Origin: Bin5 sp965261695
Lineage (GTDB): Bacteria > Chloroflexota > Anaerolineae > Caldilineales > Caldilineaceae
Length of the DNA: 64,000 bases
Assembly (NCBI GenBank): GCA_965261695.1
Contig: OZ253474.1
Span: 62,001-126,000 of the forward strand
Direction of reading: 5' to 3'
Part shown: piece by piece, positions 53,569 through 62,679 of the stretch
How positions within the stretch are numbered: position 1 is the stretch's first letter
Layout: every line of letters begins with the position of its first letter
Made by a program: the position numbers and the translations under genes
Notes under the pieces: model-generated
Seen by the model: only the letters and a program-made list of their open reading frames with translations
Told to the model about the DNA's origin: nothing
The model's database searches: none

Positions 53569-55098
53569 TCAGCCGACCAACTGGTCGGCGGTCGGCTCCG
53601 CTCAGCAAAACCAGTGTTCGGTCAGGCGGGGGGGCTGAGCAACGTATGAGGAGGGAATCAGCCAGTCGGGGGCGAGACGGCCCGCGCACCTGTAGGCGGC
53701 GTTTTCGATGCGGCGGAAGATGGCAAACGGGTTGGCGTCCTCGTCATGGGCGGCAACTGTGGAGTCTGAAGCGCTCTTGCCGCTGCCATTCGACGGAGGG
53801 GCGGCTTCCTCCCGGCCCGCATCCTCGGCGATGCGCGCCACCTGCTGCTGGAGCGCGTCCATACGCGCATCCGGGTGCAGCCAGCGGTAGGTGAAATTGG
53901 CAGCGTCGAGCGTTCCTCGCCATGCAGGGGCGTCATCGTCAAGGAGCAGGGCGCTGTGCGGCGGCACCAGCATTCGAATTGAGAGTTGGACAGCCGGAAC
54001 ATGCGGAATCAATCCCTGTTCCCGAATCCAACGCAGCATGAACAGATAGTCGTCCAGGCTGGTCCAAGGGGTAAATGGCATCCAGGTGGGTTGGATCGAA
54101 AGGGCAACCTCGTTCAAGACGGCAACCGCTTCTTCCATCTGCCTTCGTGTGTGGCCCTTTTGCAGGCGGGCGAGAACGCGGTTGCTGGTGGATTCAAATG
54201 CCGATACGACGAAGGAGGCGCCGCAGGCCACGAGTTCCGGCAAAAGCGCTTGATGCTTCAAGAGGTGCTCTACCTTCGCCGTGAAGTTGAAACTCACTTG
54301 GGGGAAGGCGCTGTGAAGCGTACTGGCAACCTTGCGGGCGTGCCCCGGCCCGTTGAGAAAATCGGGATCGCCGAAAGTGATGTGCCGCGCGCCCGCCTCA
54401 ACCTGCTGGGCAATGTCGGCAATCACCGTCTCGACCGGCACGACGAAGAATCGCCCCTGGTAGACGGGCGCAACCGGGCAATGGCGGCAGGTGTGCAGAC
54501 AGCCGCGGCTGGCCTCGACATACCCGGCCTGATCAGCGAAGGCCTCTTTGCTTTCGTCGGGGTCAGCAGGTTCAGCAACGTAATGGGCGTACTTGTCCAG
54601 TGAAGGCAAGGTAGAACGATCCGGCAGCGGCAGAGACAGCCGAGCCATCGTGGGCGCCGCTACCTTCCGAGCAGTCGTCAACCCCGGCACATTTGCCGGC
54701 GTGCGGCCTGCGACGAGGGCCTGCGCCAGCGCGACCAGGACAGGCTCCGCCTCGCCGGCCGCAACCGAGTCAGCAACCGCCCCCGCGCCGTTTTCCCCGT
54801 GCAACAGATAGCCCCGGTTGAGCCAGGCGTACAGCCCGAAGAAAAAGAGATGCGCGCTGGAATTTACGGCTCGCGCCTGCCGGGCGGCATCGACGCCGAT
54901 ACGCAAGGCCGTGTGCATCGGCACCGCAACGGCGATCAGATCGGCGCCGGCTGCTCTCTTCGCTGGAAACGCCTCCACTGCCAGGTCAACTGTGGACGCG
55001 TCCAATCCGGCCGCACGCAGCGCGGCCAGAGGCCAAGCCAGGCTGAGCGGCTGATGTCCGAGTTCGTAGCAGGAGATCAGCAGGATTGAGAATCTCAT
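53569..55098 (-). CDS. B12-binding radical SAM selenoprotein with C-U-A-E-P tail
   Basis: About 509 residues if TGA at 53602-53604 is read as selenocysteine. An N-terminal B12-binding-like domain (1-130) is followed by a radical SAM core with Cys200, Cys204 and Cys207 (RGCLHTCRHCPV). The conventional frame ends EHWFC. The next codons after TGA read A-E-P-T-A-D-Q-L-V-G and then a real stop at 53569. This matches the tail of the described CUAEP/CCAEP-tail radical SAM family, in which U and C alternate. A hairpin sits just after the TGA (53571-53597). The ATG at 55098 is preferred to a TTG at 55122. The substrate is unknown. Confidence 0.82.
53571..53597 (-). promoter_or_regulatory. Candidate bacterial SECIS hairpin after the in-frame TGA
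   Basis: Starting five bases after the TGA, an 8-bp perfect stem AGCCGACC (53597-53590) pairs with GGTCGGCT (53578-53571) around an 11-base loop. An alternative is a 7-bp stem, GCCGACC with GGTCGGC, around AGTT. The position within the coding sequence, right after the UGA, is where bacterial SECIS elements lie. Confidence 0.55.
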
Positions 55099-55183
55099 CA
55101 AGGCTGTATCCAGCGGCTCCAACGCGGCCCGAGCGCGAAGTCGGACGGTTGGCGCGAAACGATTTCCAATGGACTCTGTTTGG

Positions 55184-55211
55184 ATTATAACCTAGTGACA
55201 CCAATCCGCAA
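55184..55211 (-). promoter_or_regulatory. Candidate sigma-70-like promoter of the radical SAM gene
   Basis: On the minus strand TTGCGG (55211-55206) and a perfect TATAAT (55189-55184) are 16 bases apart, about 85 bases before the ATG at 55098. It would also drive the downstream pncB gene. Confidence 0.5.
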
Positions 55212-55501
55212 GTGCGGCGCCTCAACCCTGTCGTGTACCATCCCGAATACCCCTCATTCCCGCGACTTCAGGTTCAGACATTTGGACGGCGTTGTCGGGG
55301 GCCTGGAACAGGAGAAGAGGGTCTTTTCGGATCACAGAGACGCCCTCGTTACGCGTTGCGCAGCCTTTCTGATATGCTTGTGCTGCTTCCGAACCGGTTC
55401 AACATACGAGCAGAGATTCGTGGTGAAGTCTGGACGGTGAGGCCGGGCCCGACGGCCGGTCTTGCGCCCGCGACAGGCTCCTCGCAGAAAGGATTTCGAG
55501 A
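55212..55501. other. Intergenic region between divergent radical SAM and Gfo/Idh genes
   Basis: Together with the 55099-55183 leader this is a gap of about 400 bases. I see no gene. The last bases hold GAAAGGATTTCGAG, the ribosome-binding region of the gene at 55502. Confidence 0.5.
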
Positions 55502-56578
55502 ATGGCAGAGTCAACTGCAACGAATGGCAAAGAAAACAGCAGCGAACCGGTGCGCGTCGGTATCAGCGGATTGGGCCGCAGCGGCTGGGGCATCCATGCC
55601 AACGTCTTGCCCCATCTCGGCGAGAAATTCAGAGTCACGGCCATCTGTGACCCCGACCCGGCGCGTCAAGAAGAGGCCATCGACCGTTTCGACTGCCTCG
55701 CCTACTCCACGATCGACGAGATCGTGGCCGACAATGCGGTCGAGCTTCTGGTGGTCGCAACGCCAAGCCAGCTGCATGTGAACGACGCGACCGCCGCCAT
55801 GCGCGCCGGCAAGCATGTCATCGTCGAAAAACCGATGGCCCCCACGCTGGATGGTGTAGACGAAATGATCGCGGTCGCTGAAGAAACCGGAATGCTTCTG
55901 ACCATCAACCAGAACTATCGTTATCATCCCGACTTTCTGAAGGTAAAGGAAGTTGTGGAATCAGGTGTATTGGGGCGCATCGTGCAGATGCGGGTCACCG
56001 TCAACAGCTTCCGCCGGCGCTGGGACTGGCAGACGCTCAAACGCTACGGCGGCGGCGACCTCAACAACAAGGGCGCCCATTCGATCGATTGGGCGATCCA
56101 CTTCTTCGACGATCCCCAGCCGGAGATCTTCTGTCAGATGGAGACGACGCCCCTGTTCGCAGGCGACGCGGAGAGCCACGTCAAACTGGTGATCAAACCG
56201 AATGACGGCCCTGTTATTGATGTGGAGATGACCAATTGCTGCGCCTATCCGCAAGATGCCTGGCTGGTGATGGGGACGCAGGGGACGCTGGTGAGCGCCG
56301 ACCGGCGGGAGGTCCACTGGAAGTACTTTGATCCGGCGGAAGCGCCCCCTCTTGTTCTGGACACGAAGCCGACCCCGGACCGCAGCTACAACAGCGAGAC
56401 GCTCGCGTGGAAAGAGGAAACCTTCACGCCTGAGTTCAGCTTTTTGACAAGCATGAACGAACTGTACGGCGACATCTACGACGCCATCCGCTCTGGAAGT
56501 CCGGTGGCGATTTCCGCGGCCAGCGTCCGGCGCCAGGTGGAGATTCTGGAGCGCTGCCGCGAGATCAGTCCGGTCTGA
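55502..56578 (+). CDS. Gfo/Idh/MocA family oxidoreductase
   Basis: An NAD(P)-dependent dehydrogenase of 358 residues. The Rossmann loop is GISGLGRSGWGIH and the acidic segment is CDPDPARQEEA. The catalytic VEKPMAP is followed by the segment NQNYRYHPDFLKVKEVVESG. HSIDWAIHFFDDPQP gives the His/Asp pair of the active site. The ATG has AAAGGA upstream. It ends 14 bases inside the convergent PhyH gene. It probably acts on a polyol or amino-sugar derivative, and its neighbours (PhyH, MaoC, Gfo/Idh, SDR) suggest a small catabolic neighbourhood. Confidence 0.9.
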   Translation: MAESTATNGKENSSEPVRVGISGLGRSGWGIHANVLPHLGEKFRVTAICDPDPARQEEAIDRFDCLAYSTIDEIVADNAVELLVVATPSQLHVNDATAAMRAGKHVIVEKPMAPTLDGVDEMIAVAEETGMLLTINQNYRYHPDFLKVKEVVESGVLGRIVQMRVTVNSFRRRWDWQTLKRYGGGDLNNKGAHSIDWAIHFFDDPQPEIFCQMETTPLFAGDAESHVKLVIKPNDGPVIDVEMTNCCAYPQDAWLVMGTQGTLVSADRREVHWKYFDPAEAPPLVLDTKPTPDRSYNSETLAWKEETFTPEFSFLTSMNELYGDIYDAIRSGSPVAISAASVRRQVEILERCREISPV

Positions 56579-57332
56579 AATCGGCGCTCTGCCGCCAAAA
56601 GCGGCCATATAAAGCTTGTGTGCGCCGGTTCAGAACGCCATAGAATGCCCGCGTCTCAGCGTCCGGGTGATCCCGCCAGAGTGTAGCGGGTATGCCCGAG
56701 TCGTTGGACAGCGGCGGGCGATCGCTGTGCCTGTAATCGATCTGAACCGTCTTGCGCTCGGAGCTGGTGGGCCGGGTCGCGGCTGTGTGCAACGCCGCCA
56801 CATTGAACAGCGCGCAGGTCCCGGCAGGGCCGTGCAGGTCATAGACGCCGCCGCGCGCCAAGTGCGCCTTTTCATCTTCAAGAATAGGGTCGTCAACCGA
56901 CTCCGGCGAAAATGAAATGCAATGGGCGCTTTCGTCCACATCGGTCAGATAGACCATCAGTTGAACATAGTCCATCCGCAACGGGTGCTGCGGCCAGTGT
57001 GGCCTGTCGCGATGCCACCTGCGGTGGATCGGTCCATCATACGGACCCATGAATCGCAGGCCGATCTCACCGAAGCAATCCGGGCCGCCCATCAGCTCCT
57101 CGATCACGGGCATGATGCGCGGGAGCCGGATCAGTCCGTCGAACGCAGGTGATGTGATCAGCGCGTCGTAGTTGGCCTGCTGGTGGCAGCTGTGATGATG
57201 CCAATAACAGCGATAGTTGGCGCGGTCCGCGTAAGACGGGCCGCGTAGGGAGTCCAGTTCCTCGCCTTCCTAGACCTGCCCTAGGTTGAGAACGCCGGCG
57301 CGCGCCAACTGTTCCCGCTGGGAATGGGTCAT
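56565..57332 (-). pseudogene. Phytanoyl-CoA dioxygenase (PhyH) gene with an in-frame TAG at codon 21
   Basis: From the ATG at 57332 the frame reads MTHSQREQLARAGVLNLGQV and meets TAG at 57270-57272. It then continues without shift through EGEELDSLRGPSYADRANY and on to the PhyH body, ending at 56565. The body has RRWHRDRPHW (His-x-Asp iron ligands), VDESAHCISFSPESV, and the distal His in FNVAALHTAATRP. CAG to TAG or a similar single change would explain the stop. A shorter product could start at an internal ATG (57113), but it would lack the first 73 codons. The overlap with the Gfo/Idh end is 14 bases. Confidence 0.7.
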
Positions 57333-57344
57333 TTGTCTCTCCGT

Positions 57345-57782
57345 CTATGGGCGGTTCGCCACCCACTTGAGGATATGTTGGCCCACGGCAACCAGTTCTG
57401 CGCTCTGATTGATGACTCGCATATCAGCGACCGAGCGTCGGCGCTGCTCGTCGATGGCAACGATCTCGTATTGGACCGTGACCGTATCGCCGAAATAGAC
57501 CGGCGCCAGGAATCGAATCCTGTCATACCCCAGCGAGACCGGCGTCTCTTCTGAACTGCTGCGGGAGTTGGCAATCGCCAGCGAAGACGCCGTCGACATG
57601 AAGCCGACCACAAGCGCGCCGTGCGCGATGCGGCGGCCATAGCCGGAGCGTTTCATGTACTCTTCGTCGACATGATTGGGAGCCAGGTCGCCCGTTATTC
57701 CGGCGAAGAGATACACGTCGCTTTCGCTGACAGTCTTGCTGAACGTTACCTTGTCGCCGACGGCCACATAGAAGCTGTCCAC
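57345..57782 (-). CDS. MaoC-like dehydratase (hot-dog fold)
   Basis: A 145-residue protein of the R-specific enoyl-CoA hydratase group. The hydratase-2 motif is clear: FAGITGDLAPNHVDEEY with catalytic Asp and His, then the Ser/Gly-rich RIAHGALVVGFMSTA. It also has FLAPVYFGDTVTVQYEI and a final hydrophobic strand. The GTG start has an excellent AGGAGGTCAAA upstream. Members hydrate trans-2-enoyl-CoA or related thioesters. It lies 12 bases upstream of the broken PhyH gene on the same strand and may have worked in the same pathway. Confidence 0.9.
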   Translation of the reverse strand: MDSFYVAVGDKVTFSKTVSESDVYLFAGITGDLAPNHVDEEYMKRSGYGRRIAHGALVVGFMSTASSLAIANSRSSSEETPVSLGYDRIRFLAPVYFGDTVTVQYEIVAIDEQRRRSVADMRVINQSAELVAVGQHILKWVANRP

Positions 57783-57814
57783 CCTTTGACCTCCTCCTCA
57801 TTGCGCGCAAAGTC

Positions 57815-58170
57815 TCAGTTGGCGGCAGTCCCGTTCGTGTGGATCGCCTGCCAGACATTTTCGGGCGTCAGCGGCATATCCAGGTGACGAACGCCCCGCG
57901 GTTTCAGCGCGTCCATCATCGCGTTGACGTTCGCAGGCGTCGAGCCGATCGTCGCCGCCTCACCGGTAACAACCGCCACGACTCCTGCAAGGCTGACCGC
58001 GGCCGCGGTGTCGATCTCACCGATGCGTTCGTGCGCGTACGGGCTGCGCACGAACGCGACATAATGCATGCCCGGCAGCTTCAAGTCGCCGACATACATG
58101 CCGCTGCCGGCGATGAGACGGGGGCCTCCTTGCGCTTGATCTGTGCGCCCATGTAGGTTGCGTAAGCCAT
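57815..58170 (-). pseudogene. Xanthine dehydrogenase/CoxL-type large subunit remnant with internal deletion
   Basis: From the ATG at 58170 (AAAGGTGA upstream) the frame reads MAYATYMGAQIKRKEAP. A one-base shift near 58117 then leads to GMYVGDLKLPGMHYVAFVRS and SPYAHERIGEID, the usual N-terminus of molybdopterin-binding large subunits. After GVVAVVTGEA the sequence jumps directly to NVNAMMDALKPRGVRHLDMP and LTPENVWQAI, which is the C-terminus of such proteins. Some 650 or more residues that hold the cofactor sites are missing. The remnant therefore joins the two ends of a gene that lost its centre. Confidence 0.75.
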
Positions 58171-58261
58171 CGCGAGTTCACCTTTCTTGTGCTGTCGACA
58201 GTGACAACGCGGGTGAATCGGAAAGATAGCCGCCAGGACAAAGGTGGACGAGACCGCCAGT

Positions 58262-59308
58262 TCACTCAAGCAATACCTTCACCGGTTTCTTCTCGTTACC
58301 GGAGGTGAGCACTGCAAGGGTTGCGGCAAGGGTGCGCACGCCCTCCTCAGCGCTGACTACCGGCTCCTCTTCGCCGCCTATGACCCGGCAGAAGTGGGCC
58401 AGTTGCGCGGCCAGCGGGTCATCATCGTCTGGCGCCCGCTCCTCCTGCACCAGCGGCTCATGCCAGCCTCTCTCGCCGCCGCCGGCGTATCGCCACAGCT
58501 CCATCTTGGGAAAGGCCAGCGAGCCTTCAGTGCCGAAGAAGAATGCGCAGTTCCCCGACACGTGTGCGTAGGCGGGATTCTCAAACATCGTCAGTTCGTA
58601 GGACCAAGGCGAGGGCGTCGCGTCGGAAAGGAAGACCGATCCAACCACGCCGCCGGCAAACTCCAGTGTAATCGCCGCGGTGTCCTCAACCTCATAGCCT
58701 CGCGTTGCCGAGCTTGTGGCCGCATAGACGCTGACAATCTCCCCGCAGACGTAACGCAGGCTGTCGATCTCATGGATCAGGTTGGTGAGCACGGGCCCTC
58801 CACCGGCGCGCGTGCGCCAGAGCGTGTCATAGTAGTCATCCGGCTTCTTCACCGTCCACAGCATGGAGACGCCGACAAGGCTGCCTATCGCTCCGCCATT
58901 CACGAGTTCCCTCAGCCGTCTGATGCGGGGATGGTACCGCCTGTGGTGGCCAACGAGCAGGGGTACGCCGGCGGCGCACGCTTCATCCACCAGTCTGCGG
59001 CCCTCGTCCAGCGATGCCGTGATCGGCTTTTCCACCAGCGGCGCGATGCCGCGGCGGATGCAGGCCAGTGCTATCTCCTCGTGCAACTGCGTGGGCGCGG
59101 CGATGATGGCCCCGTCCGGCGCGGCCAGGTCCAGCGCTTCTGTGTAGTCGTGGAAGAGTGGCACGCCATACTGCGCGGCCAGCGTCGCCGCCCGTGCATC
59201 TCTATCGCACACCGCGGCCAGATCGGCGCAACTGCTTGTTTCAATGTATTCGACGTGGCGGCGGCCCATCACACCGGCGCCGACCACGACTATGCGCGCT
59301 CGACTCAC
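58262..59308 (-). CDS. Gfo/Idh/MocA family oxidoreductase
   Basis: A 348-residue NAD(P)-dependent dehydrogenase. The Rossmann loop is VVGAGVMGRRHVEYI, and the acidic segment ends in CDRDARA. The catalytic LVEKPITASLDEG follows, then HHRRYHPRIRRLRELV, and NLIHEIDSLRYVCGEIV gives the active-site His/Asp. The C-terminus ends NEKKPVKVLLE. The first codons MSRARIVV lead directly into the fold. It stands alone on the minus strand, divergent from an SDR gene by 193 bases. Confidence 0.9.
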   Translation of the reverse strand: MSRARIVVVGAGVMGRRHVEYIETSSCADLAAVCDRDARAATLAAQYGVPLFHDYTEALDLAAPDGAIIAAPTQLHEEIALACIRRGIAPLVEKPITASLDEGRRLVDEACAAGVPLLVGHHRRYHPRIRRLRELVNGGAIGSLVGVSMLWTVKKPDDYYDTLWRTRAGGGPVLTNLIHEIDSLRYVCGEIVSVYAATSSATRGYEVEDTAAITLEFAGGVVGSVFLSDATPSPWSYELTMFENPAYAHVSGNCAFFFGTEGSLAFPKMELWRYAGGGERGWHEPLVQEERAPDDDDPLAAQLAHFCRVIGGEEEPVVSAEEGVRTLAATLAVLTSGNEKKPVKVLLE

Positions 59309-59501
59309 GGATTCGCTCCATCGCGGCGGCTAGACTTGCCAAAATTGTAGCGGGTTGAAGGCGATTCTGACCAACTCCAATCTTACAGCAGATTGTCGGT
59401 TGCGTCGACCTCCTCGATAGCATTTTCGCCCGAATTGGAGTATAAGTGAACGGAGGGCAATGCGACGCATCAGTGGCCACAGTCCAGGAGGGGATCGACA
59501 A

Positions 59502-60245
59502 ATGATCCAGTATGATTTCAGCGGACGCACAGCAGTCGTTACGGGTGGGGCGAAGGGCATCGGTCTGGGCATTGCTCAGAAACTGGCGGGCGCGGGCGCC
59601 GGCGTGGCCGTGTGGGATCTGAACCCGGATTCCCTGCGCAACGACGCGGCCGCGAAAGCTTTCGAGGCAATTCTCTCGGTTGATGTGACCGAACCGGCAA
59701 GCGTGGAGCAGGCAGTACAAGATACCCTCGCCCAGCTGGGTGTCATCGACATCCTGGTCAACAACGCCGGTGTCTCCGGTCCGACCCTGCCCACTTGGGA
59801 GTATCCCCTGCACGAATGGGACCGGGTGATCGTTACCGACCTGACTTCCGTCTTTCTCTGTTGCCGGGCGGTTGTGCCGGTGATGATGGAAAGTGGCGGC
59901 GGGCGCATCGTCAACGTCGCCTCGGTTGCCGGCAAAGAGGGCAATGCCAACGCCTGCGCCTACTCGGCGGCAAAAGCCGGTGTCATCGCCCTCACCAAGT
60001 CGCTGGGCAAAGAGTTGGCGCAGAGCGGGATCATCGTCAACAGCGTGGCCCCGGCGATGGTGCAGACCGACCTCCTCGGCGAGATGACACCGGAGTACAT
60101 CGCGGGCGTAACCGCCAAGATTCCAATGGGACGTTTCGGAACAATCGAGGAGAACGCCGACATGGTCGCGTGGCTGTGCAGCGACGCGTGCAGCTTCGCC
60201 ACTGGCGCCGTGTTTGATGTATCCGGCGGGCGCGCGACCTATTGA
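59502..60245 (+). CDS. Short-chain dehydrogenase/reductase (SDR)
   Basis: A 247-residue classical SDR. The nucleotide-binding loop is TGGAKGIGLG (TGxxxGIG), the structural NNAG is present, and the catalytic Ser is in NVASVAGKEG. The Tyr-x-x-x-Lys pair is in CAYSAAKAGVIALT, with the following NSVAPAMVQTDL. The C-terminus reads FDVSGGRATY. AGGAGGGG precedes the ATG at 59502. It probably oxidises or reduces a sugar or 3-oxo compound linked to the neighbouring Gfo/Idh enzyme. Confidence 0.92.
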   Translation: MIQYDFSGRTAVVTGGAKGIGLGIAQKLAGAGAGVAVWDLNPDSLRNDAAAKAFEAILSVDVTEPASVEQAVQDTLAQLGVIDILVNNAGVSGPTLPTWEYPLHEWDRVIVTDLTSVFLCCRAVVPVMMESGGGRIVNVASVAGKEGNANACAYSAAKAGVIALTKSLGKELAQSGIIVNSVAPAMVQTDLLGEMTPEYIAGVTAKIPMGRFGTIEENADMVAWLCSDACSFATGAVFDVSGGRATY

Positions 60246-60293
60246 TGTAGATGTGCTCTAACGGTTAGAGGGGAAGGTCAATATGCAGGATTG

Positions 60294-61106
60294 TCATGCC
60301 GAATAGGACATGTAACTCTCTTTGAGGACTCTTAAGTCATCTTCCGAAATTTCGGATCGCGGGACAAAAACATATTGCTTCTCATCAACGATGTTTAGTT
60401 TCAGGATTTCGTCTTCGTCGCGAACAGCGAGTTCCAATACTGCTACGTTGTTTTCGGCAACAAATTGAAGAGCAATGGGACGACAAATGGCGTAAGGGTA
60501 TCTGTCTGCACACAACGCAAAGTCCTGCAAGACCTGAACGATGCCAAATCTGTCTCCTTGAGACTTTGCCTGGCACGGAAGTACAAAGTGTGTTCCCCTT
60601 TTGTTCAATCCGACATAGATTTCATCAACTTCTACCTGACCAATACTCGTAACAGTGGTTCGCAGGTGATTTTGAATTGAGTAGCATGTCAATCCCGTGA
60701 ATATGTCGACCAGTCGGTTGTATCGAACCCGTGTCAAGAGAGCCTGTTCATCGGTACCTGGCGCGTACTGCCTGACAATTTCAGGTGTTGCGTCCGGCAC
60801 CTTGATTGGATAGTAGTGAATTGTTGGCAAGATCTTTCCTGGCATTGACAAGCGAAACTGGTATTCGGCTATCCCTGTACCTACAATGATCCATTCAGAA
60901 CCTTCCGGCGCAGTTTCCAAAATACTGACAGGAAGCTCCCGACGAAACCGAAATGAGTAAGGAATGTCGCCTATATTCTTGGTCCGAGGTAGGCCCAAAT
61001 CATCATGCGCATCAACCAACTCTTCCCTCGTAAAGCGGACTCGCACAGCCCCAGGCTTAAAATTGTTTTGGAAGACCCGCTCGATCACCTGTTCATATTT
61101 GCTCAT
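60294..61106 (-). CDS. Putative type II restriction endonuclease
   Basis: A 270-residue protein encoded 69 bases after a DNA methyltransferase on the same strand. A PD-(D/E)xK-like core is visible: VEVDEIYVGL (acidic residues 161-162) and, after about 17 residues, LPCQAKSQGD with Gln179-x-Lys181, a known variant of the E-x-K part. The N-terminal 140 residues carry an alternating helix/strand pattern that may bind DNA. Base composition is lower in GC than the neighbours, as for the methyltransferase. The recognition site cannot be read. The assignment rests on context and the weak nuclease motif. Confidence 0.72.
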   Translation of the reverse strand: MSKYEQVIERVFQNNFKPGAVRVRFTREELVDAHDDLGLPRTKNIGDIPYSFRFRRELPVSILETAPEGSEWIIVGTGIAEYQFRLSMPGKILPTIHYYPIKVPDATPEIVRQYAPGTDEQALLTRVRYNRLVDIFTGLTCYSIQNHLRTTVTSIGQVEVDEIYVGLNKRGTHFVLPCQAKSQGDRFGIVQVLQDFALCADRYPYAICRPIALQFVAENNVAVLELAVRDEDEILKLNIVDEKQYVFVPRSEISEDDLRVLKESYMSYSA

Positions 61107-61175
61107 CCGCTATCCCCTTCCCTCCAATGAAGCGACTTTAACGCACAGCTACAGCTCTTGCTACATCCCGCGAAA

Positions 61176-62525
61176 TCATCCGGGCCATTGCAGCACCACG
61201 ACCTCTTCACGAAGATCTTGCTGCGTGGCGGTTGCAAATCTGGTTCGGAAAAGATCGATTCGAACCAGCTCATACCCCAATTCCTGCGCAATGTCAGCCA
61301 GGAGTTCTCCTGTACGAATCAATACCCGCAAGTATGACGCCTGATCCCCAACCACGTATGCCAATCGCGCATTCGGCTTCAAAACATTTCGCAGTTGGGC
61401 AAGATGTCGAGCCATTCCACCAAAATACAGCCTGGTCGCACGCGAGTACAGCTTTTCAAAACCTGATGTCTTTCCCAATTCGACTCTTCGCTGCTCAATC
61501 TTTTCGGCAATCCGCTGAACTTCGGCATGGCCCACAACCCACTGGTCATCATCATCGGCTGCATAAATACCGCGAGTATTGGAACGTATCAATGTCTTCT
61601 TATAGCGTCTGAGTTGGGCCATATCTTCATAGAAGCCAAGGATAACCGACTCGAGACGGGTAGTACGAGTATAATCTTTCTCATTAGGATAGGGCGGTGA
61701 CGTGATCACAGCGTCAACCGAACCTGGGGCCAAGATGCAGTCCAGACTCCTGGCGTCGGCCAGATGGATCACCGTTTCTGGGTAGACTGCGCCTTGAATT
61801 TCCTCCAGATCCCTTGCCATTTTTCTGACCTGATTCAACCAGGCAGCAATGACCGGAACATCCTGCTTGACTCTTCCTACGCCTACCTCTGGACCAAACC
61901 TAAGATTTCCAATACTGTTGACTAACGAATGACCTAGCGCCAGCACGAAGTGTTTGTGCCCGGCGTCATTTTGATGTCGTTTGATCTGTTCAAGCAAAAT
62001 CAGGGTCTTGTGGAGAGGAAGAGGACTTATTGAATTCTTGATCAGGACCCGTGCAGCATCGTTTGGCAGCTTTCTCAGAGAAAGCTGTTCATCTTGGGAG
62101 GGGAACCGATCATCGATCCCCTGGCCTGATAGAATCAACTGTGTGTATTGAGCTATCTCGTTAGCTCTGTGAAGCAGGGAAGACGGATCCACACCCCAAT
62201 CTGACTTCACACAAGAAGCAAAATGCGGAAAAGGATTAGCTTCGATTCCAATCCCCCTTAACCTTTGCATCTTCGCTTCAACCACAGTAGTGCCCGTGCC
62301 GCAAAAAGGATCAAGCACTGTGGCCCCACTTGTCAAACCAAAGTCATAGATGTAATCTCTGACTAGGTGCGGCGGAAAGGAAAGAACAAAACGATACCAA
62401 TCGTGAATGGGACGGTCTTGCGGCGCTATTGAATTTTGGCGAGTCCCGATCATCCTGCTTTCCCTGCCATTGGAATCAGAAATTCCCTTGAACGGCAAAG
62501 GATGTTGTATCGATTGCTCCGACAT
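61176..62525 (-). CDS. Site-specific DNA methyltransferase (N4-C or N6-A)
   Basis: A 449-residue methyltransferase. S-adenosylmethionine motif I is LDPFCGTGTT (Asp at 72), and the catalytic motif IV is ITSPPYPN (SPPY at 276-279). SPPY is most common in N4-cytosine enzymes, though N6-adenine remains possible. The roughly 195 residues between the motifs are longer than in the shortest family members and probably include target recognition. Motif I precedes IV. The gene is followed by the endonuclease, forming a two-gene restriction-modification unit of lower GC, a sign of recent transfer. Confidence 0.88.
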   Translation of the reverse strand: MSEQSIQHPLPFKGISDSNGRESRMIGTRQNSIAPQDRPIHDWYRFVLSFPPHLVRDYIYDFGLTSGATVLDPFCGTGTTVVEAKMQRLRGIGIEANPFPHFASCVKSDWGVDPSSLLHRANEIAQYTQLILSGQGIDDRFPSQDEQLSLRKLPNDAARVLIKNSISPLPLHKTLILLEQIKRHQNDAGHKHFVLALGHSLVNSIGNLRFGPEVGVGRVKQDVPVIAAWLNQVRKMARDLEEIQGAVYPETVIHLADARSLDCILAPGSVDAVITSPPYPNEKDYTRTTRLESVILGFYEDMAQLRRYKKTLIRSNTRGIYAADDDDQWVVGHAEVQRIAEKIEQRRVELGKTSGFEKLYSRATRLYFGGMARHLAQLRNVLKPNARLAYVVGDQASYLRVLIRTGELLADIAQELGYELVRIDLFRTRFATATQQDLREEVVVLQWPG

Positions 62526-62679
62526 TTGAGAAACCTGCTAAATAAATGTGGTTGACGTGTGTTGAATGATGAATAGTGAATCTGCAGTTTGACACCTTAC
62601 CGACTGAGTCCCGAATTTGGTATCATTATATCCTATCGATCTAGTTTGGGGAATGAGAGACGCCACGAAATAACAGCCC

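Noticed and set aside
60256..60270. Near-palindrome CTCTAAC-G-GTTAGAG between SDR and endonuclease genes
   Set aside because: It lies between convergent gene ends, so it is not likely to be an operator. It is short and lacks a T tract for a terminator.
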